Below, in pieces: positions 36,830 to 44,774 of a stretch of 48,642 nucleotides of DNA. Each line of letters opens with the position of its first letter. Positions within the stretch are counted from its first letter, which is position 1. Position numbers and translations under genes: made by a program. This DNA comes from Marinilabiliaceae bacterium (lineage in GTDB: Bacteria > Bacteroidota > Bacteroidia > Bacteroidales > Marinilabiliaceae). Location of the stretch: contig JABUTU010000097.1 in NCBI GenBank assembly GCA_021443545.1, positions 1 to 48,642 on the forward strand, read 5' to 3'. Under the pieces are notes generated by a model. That model searched no databases and was not told the origin of the DNA. It was given only the letters and a program-made list of their open reading frames with translations.

Positions 36830-39154
36830 ATGAAAGTTAATCCAATTCTGACGACGCTCTCTCTCTTTACTGTCACGTCTCTCATGGCGATGGCTCAGCC
36901 TCAGTTGCGTGCCGATAATATCGATGAGGTGCTCAATGCCATGACTCTTGAGGAGAAGGTCGACCTGCTCATCGGCTGCGGTCAGGGCTTCGGCGAGGGT
37001 GTCAAATTCCCTGGCACTGCTGGTCGCACCCGCGATATCATGCGCCTCGGCATCAAGTCGGCCTACATGGCTGATGGTCCTCACCGCCTCGTCATGGCGG
37101 AGAAACGCGACTGGGACCACCGCGATTACATCACGACGGAGTTCCCCGGTGGTGCCACCTGTGCCGCTACCTTCGACGAGGAGGCTCTCCGCACTGTCGG
37201 TGCTGCCATAGGCGCTGAGGTGGCTGACTACGGCCTCGACATACTCTTGGCTCCAGGCGAGAATCTCCTGCGCTCCGCTCTGTGCGGTCGTAACCACGAA
37301 TACTACAGCGAGGACCCGCTCCTCTCAGGTAAGATGGCGGCTGCCTATATCAACGGCGTTCAGAGCCAGGGAACTGGTGCCTGCCTCAAGCATTTCGCTG
37401 TCAATAACCAGGAGACAAACCGTAACACGATGGATGCACGCGTCTCAGAACGTGCCCTGCGCGAGATATACCTGCGTGGCTTCGAGGTCGCTGTCCGTGA
37501 GTCGCAGCCATGGACAATTATGACATCCTATAACAAGGTGAATGGTAAGTACACGTGCGAGGACCGCCGTCTGACCGAGACGATACTGCGTAACGACTGG
37601 GGCTTCAAAGGTCTTGTCATGACCGACTGGAACGCAGGTCGCGATGCTGTCGAGAGCATTCGTTCGGGTAACGACATGATTCAGCCCGGTCAGGCTAAAC
37701 AACGTGAGGCTATCCTCGCCGCTGCTAAGGACGGAAGCCTCGATATGCAACTGCTCAACCTGAGTGTCCGCAGAACGCTCGAACTGGTTGTCAGGACTCA
37801 CTCGTTCAACGACTATAACTATCCTAATACGACCGACCTCAAGGCGCATGCCGAGGTGGCTCGCCGTGTCGGTGCCGAGGGTATCGTCCTGCTCCAGAAC
37901 AACGCCGATGCTCTGCCCTTCGCTAAGGAGGTGCGTAAGGTGGCTCTCTACGGAACAACAAGCTACGACCTCGTGCCTGCTGGTATGGGATTCGGCGCAA
38001 CAGGACACGGTCACTACATCGTCAGCCTCGTCGAGGGACTGCGTGCTCAGGGGTATGTGGCTGATATGAATATGGCGGCTAAGTATGTCAAGCATATCGC
38101 TGATGAGCAGAAGCGTCTCTATCCCGACGGTATGCCTCCCTTCAGCATAACACCACCTCTGCGTGCCGATGAGTTCATCCCAACAGCTGAGGAACTCGCA
38201 GCTCAGACCGCCGGTAATGACATCGCTATCATCACCATCGGTCGCACCAGTGGTGAGGGCGCCGACCGTAACAAGAAGGAGTTCTACCTGACCGATAATG
38301 AACACGCTCTGATCAAGAGTGTCGCCGAGGCATGGCATAAGAGCGGCAAGAAGGTTATCGTCATCCTCAACGTATGTTCAAGTGTCGAGACCGCCTCATG
38401 GCGCGATATGGTGGATGCTGTCGTATGCACCTTCCAGCCCGGTCAGGAGACTGGTCATTGCATCGTCGACGTCCTCAGTGGTAAGGTCAACCCGTCGGGC
38501 CGTCTGCCTATGACATGGGCTATGAACTACGGCGACGCCGCTGCTGATAAGAACTTCCCAGCTGAGTATGTCTTCGATATGGCCTCGTTCTTCAAGGCTT
38601 ATGCCAACTCCGACAATATGAAGAATGCCGCCGAGAGCAACCAGAAGGCGGAGGCTCCTAAGCTCGTCAAGGATGTCGACTATACCGACTATGAGGAGGG
38701 TATCTATGTGGGCTATCGCTGGTTCGATACGAAGAGCATCCCTGTGGCCTATCCCTTCGGCTATGGCCTGAGCTATACAACCTTCGACTATCTCATCAAG
38801 GATAGTAGCATCGAGAACGATATGTGTACGGTGACTGTCGAGGTGCGTAACACCGGTAAGGTGGCCGGACGTGATGTCGTGCAACTCTACGTGAGCGCAC
38901 CAAAGGGTAAGCTGGATAAGCCTAAGAAGGAGCTGCGTGCCTTCGCCAAGACGGGCGTGATTGCTCCCGGTGAGAGCACAACGGTAACCCTCTCATGGAA
39001 CATCATGGATATGGCTTCCTTCAACGAGAAGACTAACGCCTGGGTTCTCGATAAGGGTACATACACATGGAGCGTCGCTGCATCATCAGCCGACGTGAAG
39101 GCTACCGTCGAGAAGAAAATCACAAAGGAACAGCGCCAGAACGTCGCTCGTTAA
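36830..39154 (+). CDS. GH3 glycosidase 2 (secreted)
   Basis: 774 residues. The signal peptide ends MAMAQ, with no lipobox. The same three domains as GH3-1 are present: barrel with MADGPHRLV and HEYYSEDPLL, CLKHFAVNNQE, nucleophile D266 in VMTDWNAG; C-terminal domain with E476 in GRTSGEGADR; and an Fn3-like end (VEVRNTGKVAGRDVVQLYVS). The catalytic residues are complete. Loops around the active site differ from GH3-1 (FGATGHGHY against GGTGSGNVNR), which suggests a different bond or sugar. It is the last gene of the operon and is followed by a terminator. Confidence 0.95.
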   Translation: MKVNPILTTLSLFTVTSLMAMAQPQLRADNIDEVLNAMTLEEKVDLLIGCGQGFGEGVKFPGTAGRTRDIMRLGIKSAYMADGPHRLVMAEKRDWDHRDYITTEFPGGATCAATFDEEALRTVGAAIGAEVADYGLDILLAPGENLLRSALCGRNHEYYSEDPLLSGKMAAAYINGVQSQGTGACLKHFAVNNQETNRNTMDARVSERALREIYLRGFEVAVRESQPWTIMTSYNKVNGKYTCEDRRLTETILRNDWGFKGLVMTDWNAGRDAVESIRSGNDMIQPGQAKQREAILAAAKDGSLDMQLLNLSVRRTLELVVRTHSFNDYNYPNTTDLKAHAEVARRVGAEGIVLLQNNADALPFAKEVRKVALYGTTSYDLVPAGMGFGATGHGHYIVSLVEGLRAQGYVADMNMAAKYVKHIADEQKRLYPDGMPPFSITPPLRADEFIPTAEELAAQTAGNDIAIITIGRTSGEGADRNKKEFYLTDNEHALIKSVAEAWHKSGKKVIVILNVCSSVETASWRDMVDAVVCTFQPGQETGHCIVDVLSGKVNPSGRLPMTWAMNYGDAAADKNFPAEYVFDMASFFKAYANSDNMKNAAESNQKAEAPKLVKDVDYTDYEEGIYVGYRWFDTKSIPVAYPFGYGLSYTTFDYLIKDSSIENDMCTVTVEVRNTGKVAGRDVVQLYVSAPKGKLDKPKKELRAFAKTGVIAPGESTTVTLSWNIMDMASFNEKTNAWVLDKGTYTWSVAASSADVKATVEKKITKEQRQNVAR

Positions 39155-39175
39155 TATTAAGTAATACATAAAACC

Positions 39176-39215
39176 AACAAAGCCAGAGCTGCCTCATGCA
39201 CCTCCGGCTTTGTTT
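39176..39215 (+). terminator. Terminator of the polysaccharide operon
   Basis: AACAAAGCC and GGCTTTGTT enclose a further GAG/CTC pairing and end in a short T run, 22 bases after the GH3-2 stop. An A-rich left side may also stop the converging Abi-like gene. Confidence 0.82.
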
Positions 39216-39223
39216 GATTTGTG

Positions 39224-39904
39224 TTATTCATATTGTATCCATCCCATTTCTTTCCTAATTTCATTGCAGACTGTCGGAAAACGATCAAATTCTTTCATCC
39301 AAGATGGGATATCTTTGTTAATCCATCCAATTGTTTCAATCATAGAAGCGTGTATATTTTCAACATGAGTAAGATTCCAACAAATGGACTCATTATGAAA
39401 TATTCGATTTCTAAATGAACGAAAAGAGTTAAGCGGAGAAGAAACTTTACGTCTCTGTCTTTGTTCTTTAGGTAGATATGGGAATGCTTTGCGTAAATAT
39501 TTCCATAATATTCTTTCATACTCACTATTCATAAGGGAGACCCAAAAGCCAAGGGTTAGTTCTGCAACAATTTTTGGAGGAGTTATAGTTTCATGTCGGT
39601 TGCTAATTTGATTTTTTGCCAGTTCTATGTACTTGTTAAGATTATTTAGCCCATCAGTTGTGGAAAAAACAGCATACCAATCCTCACGACCAGTCATCTT
39701 TTCTAATTCCCGACTGAGTGCATTGCGCAATGATAATTCAAGAATGGTAAGAGATGTGTAACAAGACTCAGCAAGTTTTATGTTACACTTGTAATGTCTA
39801 ATAGCATTCTCATAATCACTCCCATAAAGGTCGAAATATCTGCTCATTCTATTGGTCGAGAAAATATTGCAGAAAAACTGTTTGTTGTGTTCAAAATTAT
39901 TCAT
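39224..39904 (-). CDS. Abi-like HEPN-fold protein
   Basis: 226 residues. The sequence resembles the Abi_2/AbiD-F family of abortive-infection proteins: SRYFDLYGSDYENAIRHYK near the start, SLTILELSLRNALSRELE, and a run toward the end with R165-x4-H170 (RNRIFH), the HEPN-type RxxxxH motif seen in RNA-cleaving toxins. Members act as suicide nucleases against phage, but activity here is inferred. The gene is much richer in A/T and in AAT, TTT and ATA codons than the neighbouring glycoside hydrolases, which fits recent transfer. No partner antitoxin is beside it. It has a good promoter and a structured leader. Confidence 0.78.
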   Translation of the reverse strand: MNNFEHNKQFFCNIFSTNRMSRYFDLYGSDYENAIRHYKCNIKLAESCYTSLTILELSLRNALSRELEKMTGREDWYAVFSTTDGLNNLNKYIELAKNQISNRHETITPPKIVAELTLGFWVSLMNSEYERILWKYLRKAFPYLPKEQRQRRKVSSPLNSFRSFRNRIFHNESICWNLTHVENIHASMIETIGWINKDIPSWMKEFDRFPTVCNEIRKEMGWIQYE

Positions 39905-39907
39905 ATC

Positions 39908-39975
39908 TTCGCATAGCAGTCCCGGTCGTTCCTCTCTCGGTGTTATTATGCCGATGATGAATCCGGGTTTTTTGT
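39908..39975 (-). promoter_or_regulatory. Structured 5' leader of the Abi-like gene
   Basis: In the predicted mRNA, CCCGG (39963-39967) pairs with CCGGG (39921-39925) and CGG (39951-39953) with CCG (39938-39940), giving a folded leader just before the start codon. On the plus strand the same element ends in a T run and would look like a terminator. Confidence 0.45.
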
Positions 39976-39986
39976 TTGTATACTCG

Positions 39987-40019
39987 CAAAGTTATATAAA
40001 AATCGAATCTTAAAACAGA
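39987..40019 (-). promoter_or_regulatory. Promoter for the Abi-like gene
   Basis: On the minus strand TCTG (40016-40019), 21 bp, then TAACTTTG (39987-39994). The -7 is a perfect match, the -33 one base off. The leader would be about 75 nt. Confidence 0.6.
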
Positions 40020-40030
40020 TTTTGTCGTGT

Positions 40031-40049
40031 GTCCTAAATTATTTAGGAC
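40031..40049. promoter_or_regulatory. Perfect inverted repeat in the Abi/metallo-hydrolase divergent region
   Basis: GTCCTAAA-TTA-TTTAGGAC, 8-bp arms, without a T run. It sits just upstream of the -33 element of the Abi-like promoter and 82 bp before the metallo-hydrolase start, where a dimeric regulator could bind. Confidence 0.5.
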
Positions 40050-40130
40050 AACATTGAGATTTTCAAATTAATTCCATTATGTATGAAAATAGCTTCATTC
40101 CAAATTCAGCTTTGTTAAAATCTTATTACG

Positions 40131-40952
40131 ATGGAAAAAATTACAATGCTTGGTACGGGCGCTGCTATGGTGACGCAGTGCTATAACACCTGTTTCATAA
40201 TGGCTGACGATGACGATGCGACACAGGGCGCTGAGGTGATGCTCATCGATGGTGGCGGCGGTAATGGCATTCTGCAACAGTTCGAACGCATCGGTCGTAA
40301 GGTCTCGTGCGTGCGTAATATCTTTATCTCTCATAACCATAGCGACCATCTCATGGGTGTCGTATGGGTGGTCAGAGCCATCACGCAGGAGATTAACAAG
40401 GGTCGTTACGAGGGTAACCTGACGGTTTACGCCCACCCTAAATCGCTCGACGCTCTGCGAACCATCTGCGGTCTCGTCATGCAGCCTAAGCTGAATGCCC
40501 ATTTCGATAATCGTGTCATCATGCAACCTATCGCCGACGGTACTGAGGCCGATATCATGGGACGTCACTTCCGTTTCTTCGACATTCAAAGCACTAAGGA
40601 GCTGCAACATGGGTTCGTCTGCACAATGCATAACGGCCATCGTTTGGGGTTCTGCGGCGATGAGCCTCTCCAGGAGTGTAACGAGGCTCTCATGTCCGAT
40701 ATGGATCTCCTCATGCAGGAGGCTTACTGCCTATATGAGGATCGAGAGATTTTCAATCCCTACGCTAAGCATCACGGAACGGCTCTCGACTCGGCTCGCA
40801 ACGCTCAGCGTCTGCACGCTAAACGCCTCGTCCTCTTCCATACCGAGGGACGCTCGCTCGCAACGCGTAAGGTGCGCTACTCGGCTGAGGCTAAAAGCCT
40901 ATTCAGCGGAGAGGTTATCGTGCCAGACGACCTGGAGTCGTTCTCTATCTGA
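40131..40952 (+). CDS. Metallo-beta-lactamase-fold hydrolase, RNase Z/BN-like
   Basis: 273 residues, no signal peptide, so cytosolic. The metal motif is SHNHSDH, preceded by a typical strand (MLIDGGGGNGI) and followed later by GFCGDEPL and a late histidine in VLFHTEG. The arrangement is that of the RNase Z/BN-type group, which process RNA 3' ends, but the family also includes other hydrolases and this one is not a close match to bona fide RNase Z. The stop codon overlaps the start of the pseudouridine synthase gene (TGATG), so the two are translationally coupled. That hints at a joint RNA role. Confidence 0.88.
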   Translation: MEKITMLGTGAAMVTQCYNTCFIMADDDDATQGAEVMLIDGGGGNGILQQFERIGRKVSCVRNIFISHNHSDHLMGVVWVVRAITQEINKGRYEGNLTVYAHPKSLDALRTICGLVMQPKLNAHFDNRVIMQPIADGTEADIMGRHFRFFDIQSTKELQHGFVCTMHNGHRLGFCGDEPLQECNEALMSDMDLLMQEAYCLYEDREIFNPYAKHHGTALDSARNAQRLHAKRLVLFHTEGRSLATRKVRYSAEAKSLFSGEVIVPDDLESFSI

Positions 40953-42517
40953 TGAACAATCCCTTTTCATATATCCCTCACCCCTCTGTCGTCGCTGCGG
41001 CTGCGGAGGTGCGCGCCTATCTGCTCTCTCACCCAGAGTGGAACGAGGAGCTGCACCATGGTAAGATGTTCGGCGTCCTCATCGTTCGCTATCCTAACGG
41101 TCACGAGGGTTTCCTCGCCGCCTATTCGGGTCAGATCGCAGGACGCGAGGACCACGACTTCTTCGTGCCTCCCGTCTTCGACTACCTGCAGGAGGATGGC
41201 GTCTTCAAGCGTGAGGAGCGTCGGATTGTGGCAATCAATCAACAGTTTGAGCATATCGCTCATAGCGATGCCCTGCGCATGGCGCGACGGGCTCTCGACG
41301 TGTCGCGACGGGAGTGCGACGAGCAACTCGCAAGGGCTAAGGCCGCATATAAAGCCTCTAAGGAGCAACGCGACGGACTGCGGCAAGCCTCCTCAGGGGA
41401 CGATGCAACGCTCATGGGGCGCCTCATCGCCGAGAGTCAGCATCAGAAGGCGGATATCAGACGCCTCAAGTCATCGCTGGCTTCTATCGTCGCCGAGAAG
41501 GAGTCGGCTGTACACCTCATCGAGTCGCAGATGACAGCTCTCGACACTGAGCGAAAACACCGGTCGGCAGTTCTGCAACGTTGGCTCTTTCGTAATTTCC
41601 GCCTCACGAGCGGCATCGGAGAGGTTCGTTCTGTATGGGATATCTTCTCGTCGGCGGGTAGGGGAGTGCCTCCGTCTGGTACGGGTGAGTGCTGTGCCCC
41701 TAAGCTCCTGTGCTATGCTCTTCGTAATGGTCTCTCTCCGCTCCACATCGGGGAGTTCTGGGTAGGTGATTCGCCCATCGGTGAGGTGCGTAACGAGGGC
41801 ATGTTCTACGGCGCCTGCCAGTCGAAGTGCGCACCCCTGATGCAGTGGATGCTCAAGGGTATCGATGTGGAGAAACCTCTCGCTTTCAAGACGTTGGATG
41901 ACGATTTCTCGCTGACTGTTCTATATGAGGATGAGTGTATCATCGTTGTCGATAAGCCTTCGGGTCTGCTCAGCGTGCCGGGATTGGCTTCCGACGATAG
42001 CGTGGAGGGTCGTCTCTCCGCAATCTACCCCGAACTTCCAGTCAGGGCTGTCCACCGCCTCGACTTGTCGACAAGTGGCATCTTGGTGCTCTCTAAGAAC
42101 GAGACGGCCTATAAAGCGTGGCAGATGGCTTTCGCTAACCGCGAGGTACGTAAGTCATACGAGGCTATTCTCGATGGTGTGGTGAATGATGATGAGGGTG
42201 TCATCGATTTGCCTCTCTCGGCTGATTACGTTAATCGTCCTCGCATGAGGGTCGACCCGAAGGAAGGAAAACGAGCCGTCACAAGATTCAAGGTGCTGCA
42301 ACGCTATGAGGAGCAACGGCGCACTCTCGTCCAGCTATATCCGCTGACAGGCCGCACACATCAGCTACGCCTTCATGCCGCTCACACCGAAGGTCTGGGT
42401 TGCCCAATCGAGGGCGATGAACTCTACGGCAAAGCCTCTGAGAGCAGACTCCAGCTACGCGCCGTAGAACTCTCATGGAACAATTATCATTTCCGCATTA
42501 ACGGCTTGAAACTCTGA
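40952..42517 (+). CDS. RluA-family pseudouridine synthase with long N-terminal extension
   Basis: 521 residues. The C-terminal part from about residue 310 is an RluA-type domain (VLYEDECIIVVDKPSGLLSV), with the catalytic aspartate D371 in HRLDLSTSG and the closing motifs LVQLYPLTGRTHQLRLH and GDELYG. It isomerises uridines in 23S rRNA or tRNA. The first 300 residues are an extension with a helical coiled-coil-like centre (about 110-200) that may guide substrate choice. There is no S4 domain. This long form is, as I recall, common in Bacteroidales. Translationally coupled to the metallo-hydrolase gene. Confidence 0.9.
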   Translation: MNNPFSYIPHPSVVAAAAEVRAYLLSHPEWNEELHHGKMFGVLIVRYPNGHEGFLAAYSGQIAGREDHDFFVPPVFDYLQEDGVFKREERRIVAINQQFEHIAHSDALRMARRALDVSRRECDEQLARAKAAYKASKEQRDGLRQASSGDDATLMGRLIAESQHQKADIRRLKSSLASIVAEKESAVHLIESQMTALDTERKHRSAVLQRWLFRNFRLTSGIGEVRSVWDIFSSAGRGVPPSGTGECCAPKLLCYALRNGLSPLHIGEFWVGDSPIGEVRNEGMFYGACQSKCAPLMQWMLKGIDVEKPLAFKTLDDDFSLTVLYEDECIIVVDKPSGLLSVPGLASDDSVEGRLSAIYPELPVRAVHRLDLSTSGILVLSKNETAYKAWQMAFANREVRKSYEAILDGVVNDDEGVIDLPLSADYVNRPRMRVDPKEGKRAVTRFKVLQRYEEQRRTLVQLYPLTGRTHQLRLHAAHTEGLGCPIEGDELYGKASESRLQLRAVELSWNNYHFRINGLKL

Positions 42518-42593
42518 TGAGGTCTAAGGAAATAACATTGTTACTCTCCAAAGCGGAGTATCTGCTTCATATCCCCCTTTCAAAAATTGACTG

Positions 42594-43925
42594 TCAAAGG
42601 AATTGCGTGAAGTAGACAGGCAAGCCCGTTATCATCTCGTCGGTGCGCAAATCCTTGGTGTAGATCATATACTGCTGCTTGATTCGCGCATGATATTTCT
42701 GAAAAAAGGCATCCAACGACTTGTGGCGGTTATAACCCGACGATTTAATTTCGATTGGGTCTATCTTGTCGCCATCTGGAATGATAAAGTCAATCTCGTA
42801 GTTATGCTTGCCATCCTCTGTTGGGAATGTGTGGTAATAGAGCTCGTAGCCTGAGGCCTTGATAATCTGCGCCACAACATTCTCATATACATAGCCTAAG
42901 TTGGCTGGTAACTTGTCGCTCAGAAGCTTCTCATAGATGACATTCTCGGTGAACTCTTTATCCCAGAAGGCAAGTGTGACGAAAAGACCAGTGTCGGCCA
43001 CAAACATCTTGAAGGCACTCTTGTTCATCGTCTGCGCCATACCAACATTTGGGTCATCTACATGGTAGGCTATGTTCACAACCATGGAGTCCTCCATATC
43101 GGAGATTGTCTCCTCCAATCTGTTCTTTCGACCGCCACCCGTGGCTGTAGCAACGATATAACGTGATGCATTCGCTAATAACTGACTGGGTATGGCATGG
43201 AATATTTTTGATGCATTGCCACTCCTGTCTATCTTATTGAAGTCTTTCTCGTATAGGTTGATTATATTGCGCTTGATATGGTCTACTTTTGCCAGATTAT
43301 TTGTTTCAATGTAGGTGCTCACGGCCTGTGGCATTCCTCCTACGAGCATATATAGCCTGAAATCACGCATTGTGCTCCTGTTAGCTGCTTCGCCCATCCC
43401 TTTTCTTTTGTCAAAGAACTGACGTAGCAGAGGAACTGACACCTTGTCGCCCATCGCCCATCGAAACTCCTCATAGTCAAGAGGATTCAAGGTTATCTCT
43501 TCTTCTTCACTTGGAATGATGATGCCTTTCACATTCTGACGTATCGACAGCAGTGAGCCTGTCTCTATATAATCGTACCGCCCATCTTTAACAAGATACT
43601 TTATGGCTTGTCGAGCCTTCGGACAGAGCTGTATCTCATCAAAGATAATCAGCGACTTGCGCTCCTTCAGTTCTTTATCGTATATCATTTGGAGGCGCAT
43701 GAAGATGTAGTCAAGGTCCGAAATATCTTCGAAAAGCACTATTACCTCTTTGGGACACTCGGCAAAGTCTATGACTATGTACGAATCATACTCTCTCTTG
43801 CCAAACTCTTCTGCTATGGTCGACTTGCCAACACGACGCGCTCCCTTTATCAAAAGGGCACTCTCACCGTGGCTCTCTTTCTTCCACTCTAATAACTTCT
43901 GATATATCTTTCGCTTAAATATCAC
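42594..43925 (-). CDS. DUF4143-type P-loop ATPase
   Basis: 443 residues from a GTG at 43925; no ATG is available at the expected place (MIFKRKIYQKLLEWKKES). Walker A is GARRVGKST, a Walker B-like IFDEIQL follows, and the end carries a PD-(D/E)xK-like pattern (YEIDFIIPDG, then IEIKSSGYNRH). This is the archaeal/bacterial ATPase family with a DUF4143 C-terminus; its cellular role is unsettled. These genes are scattered and often look mobile. It is followed by a stretch converging on the RluA gene, with no terminator seen. The promoter's -33 element lies inside a 33-bp tandem array. Confidence 0.93.
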   Translation of the reverse strand: MIFKRKIYQKLLEWKKESHGESALLIKGARRVGKSTIAEEFGKREYDSYIVIDFAECPKEVIVLFEDISDLDYIFMRLQMIYDKELKERKSLIIFDEIQLCPKARQAIKYLVKDGRYDYIETGSLLSIRQNVKGIIIPSEEEEITLNPLDYEEFRWAMGDKVSVPLLRQFFDKRKGMGEAANRSTMRDFRLYMLVGGMPQAVSTYIETNNLAKVDHIKRNIINLYEKDFNKIDRSGNASKIFHAIPSQLLANASRYIVATATGGGRKNRLEETISDMEDSMVVNIAYHVDDPNVGMAQTMNKSAFKMFVADTGLFVTLAFWDKEFTENVIYEKLLSDKLPANLGYVYENVVAQIIKASGYELYYHTFPTEDGKHNYEIDFIIPDGDKIDPIEIKSSGYNRHKSLDAFFQKYHARIKQQYMIYTKDLRTDEMITGLPVYFTQFL

Positions 43926-43947
43926 GATAACAATATTTTATGATGGG

Positions 43948-43978
43948 TAAAATTACATCATATGGCTGAAATCTCAAA
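43948..43978 (-). promoter_or_regulatory. Promoter of the DUF4143 ATPase, built into the tandem array
   Basis: On the minus strand TTTG (43975-43978), 19 bp, TAATTTTA (43948-43955), one base off the -7 consensus. The TTTG belongs to the first unit of the 33-bp array, so the array supplies the -33 element. The leader would be about 18 nt before the GTG. Confidence 0.55.
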
Positions 43979-44117
43979 ATCTTTTTCCCAAAAAGTGGCT
44001 GAAATCTCAAAATCTTTTTCCCAAAAAGTGGCTGAAATCTCAAAATCTTTATACCAAAAAATGGCTGTCACCGCAAAATCTTTTACCCAAAAAGTGGCTG
44101 TCACCGCAAAATCTTTT
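43964..44117. repeat. 33-bp tandem repeat array
   Basis: Units begin at 43964, 43997, 44030, 44063 and 44096 (the last partial). Each starts GGCTGAAATCTC or GGCTGTCACCGC, then AAAATCTTT and a run close to CCCAAAAAGT. Units 1 and 2 are identical; 3 to 5 diverge. In each full unit CTTTTT-CCC-AAAAAG is an inverted repeat. A multiple of 33 keeps a plus-strand frame open (MAEISKSFSQKV and on), but no known signal or homologue supports a gene. Confidence 0.93.
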
Positions 44118-44122
44118 GACAG

Positions 44123-44617
44123 TCATGTACTGCTTGCAGAAAGTAGACTCTCTTCCAGCTTGAATATCATGCGCCAACGTTTACGCTCTTCGTCCCACGA
44201 CGATGAGGTGATGTGGAACCGGCCAATCTCGCTGGTGTTGGTAACGTGCAGTCCGATGCAGAGGCACTCGTCGTAGTCGCCGACATGCACGATGCGGACC
44301 ATCTCGGAAGCACCCTCTGGCAGTCGCTTCATATCGAAACGCCCAACAGCTTCGCTCTGCGTGATGAACTCGGTCGTGACGTCTAATGACAACTCAATGA
44401 CGCGGTTGACCTCCTCCTCTATCGCTCTGATTTGTTCTGGCGTGGGCTCGCTTGGAAGTGTGTAATCCAGCTTGCTCTTCTTCTTCTCGATGTGTGCTCC
44501 CACACTGCGGCCACTCCCCATGAGTCGTATCATCGCCTGATTGACAATATGCTCTGTCGTATGCATCGGTGGATACTCCTCTTTATTGTGGGCGTTTAGC
44601 TCTATCTCGTCGGTCAT
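44123..44617 (-). CDS. AlaX-like tRNA-editing (SAD-domain) protein
   Basis: 164 residues. The metal site of the threonyl/alanyl-tRNA synthetase second additional domain is complete: H19 and H23 in HTTEH, then C120 and H124 in CIGLH. Context motifs are VGAHIEKKKSKLDY, PEGASEMVRIVHVGDYD and EIGRFHITSSSW. Free-standing forms (AlaX) hydrolyse mischarged tRNA, usually Ser- or Gly-tRNA(Ala). The length fits the short AlaX class. The stop is six bases from the tandem array. It is a single gene, separate from GH43-like upstream. Confidence 0.88.
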   Translation of the reverse strand: MTDEIELNAHNKEEYPPMHTTEHIVNQAMIRLMGSGRSVGAHIEKKKSKLDYTLPSEPTPEQIRAIEEEVNRVIELSLDVTTEFITQSEAVGRFDMKRLPEGASEMVRIVHVGDYDECLCIGLHVTNTSEIGRFHITSSSWDEERKRWRMIFKLEESLLSASST

Positions 44618-44718
44618 CTCTTTATCTTTATTATTTCAGGGTCTCTTCCCCGTGTTTTGTTTTTTTTGTAGTCTCGAATCTTAGTTTTTCGGCTCGTATG
44701 AAAAATTGTAGCTCCTCT

Positions 44719-44762
44719 AAAAAAAGCAACACTGCCTTCCGATGAAAACAGTGTCAGCTTTT
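44719..44762 (-). terminator. Terminator of the GH43-like gene
   Basis: On the minus strand AAAAGC-tg-ACACTG and CAGTGTtGCTTTTTTT form a stem around a 14-nt loop and end in a seven-T run, 13 bases after the GH43-like stop. Confidence 0.88.
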
Positions 44763-44774
44763 ATGTCAGGATTC

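Noticed and set aside
43964..44117. CRISPR array
   Set aside because: Units are contiguous with no variable spacers, and no cas genes are near.
42588..44125. TGACTGTCAAA at both ends of the DUF4143 ATPase gene as transposon ends
   Set aside because: TGACTGTCA is itself palindromic, so it can match in either orientation by chance. There is no transposase and no target duplication.
43962..44276. A repeat protein on the plus strand (MAEISKSFSQKV and on)
   Set aside because: The open frame follows from a repeat length divisible by three and runs antisense into the AlaX-like gene. No signal or family match is seen.
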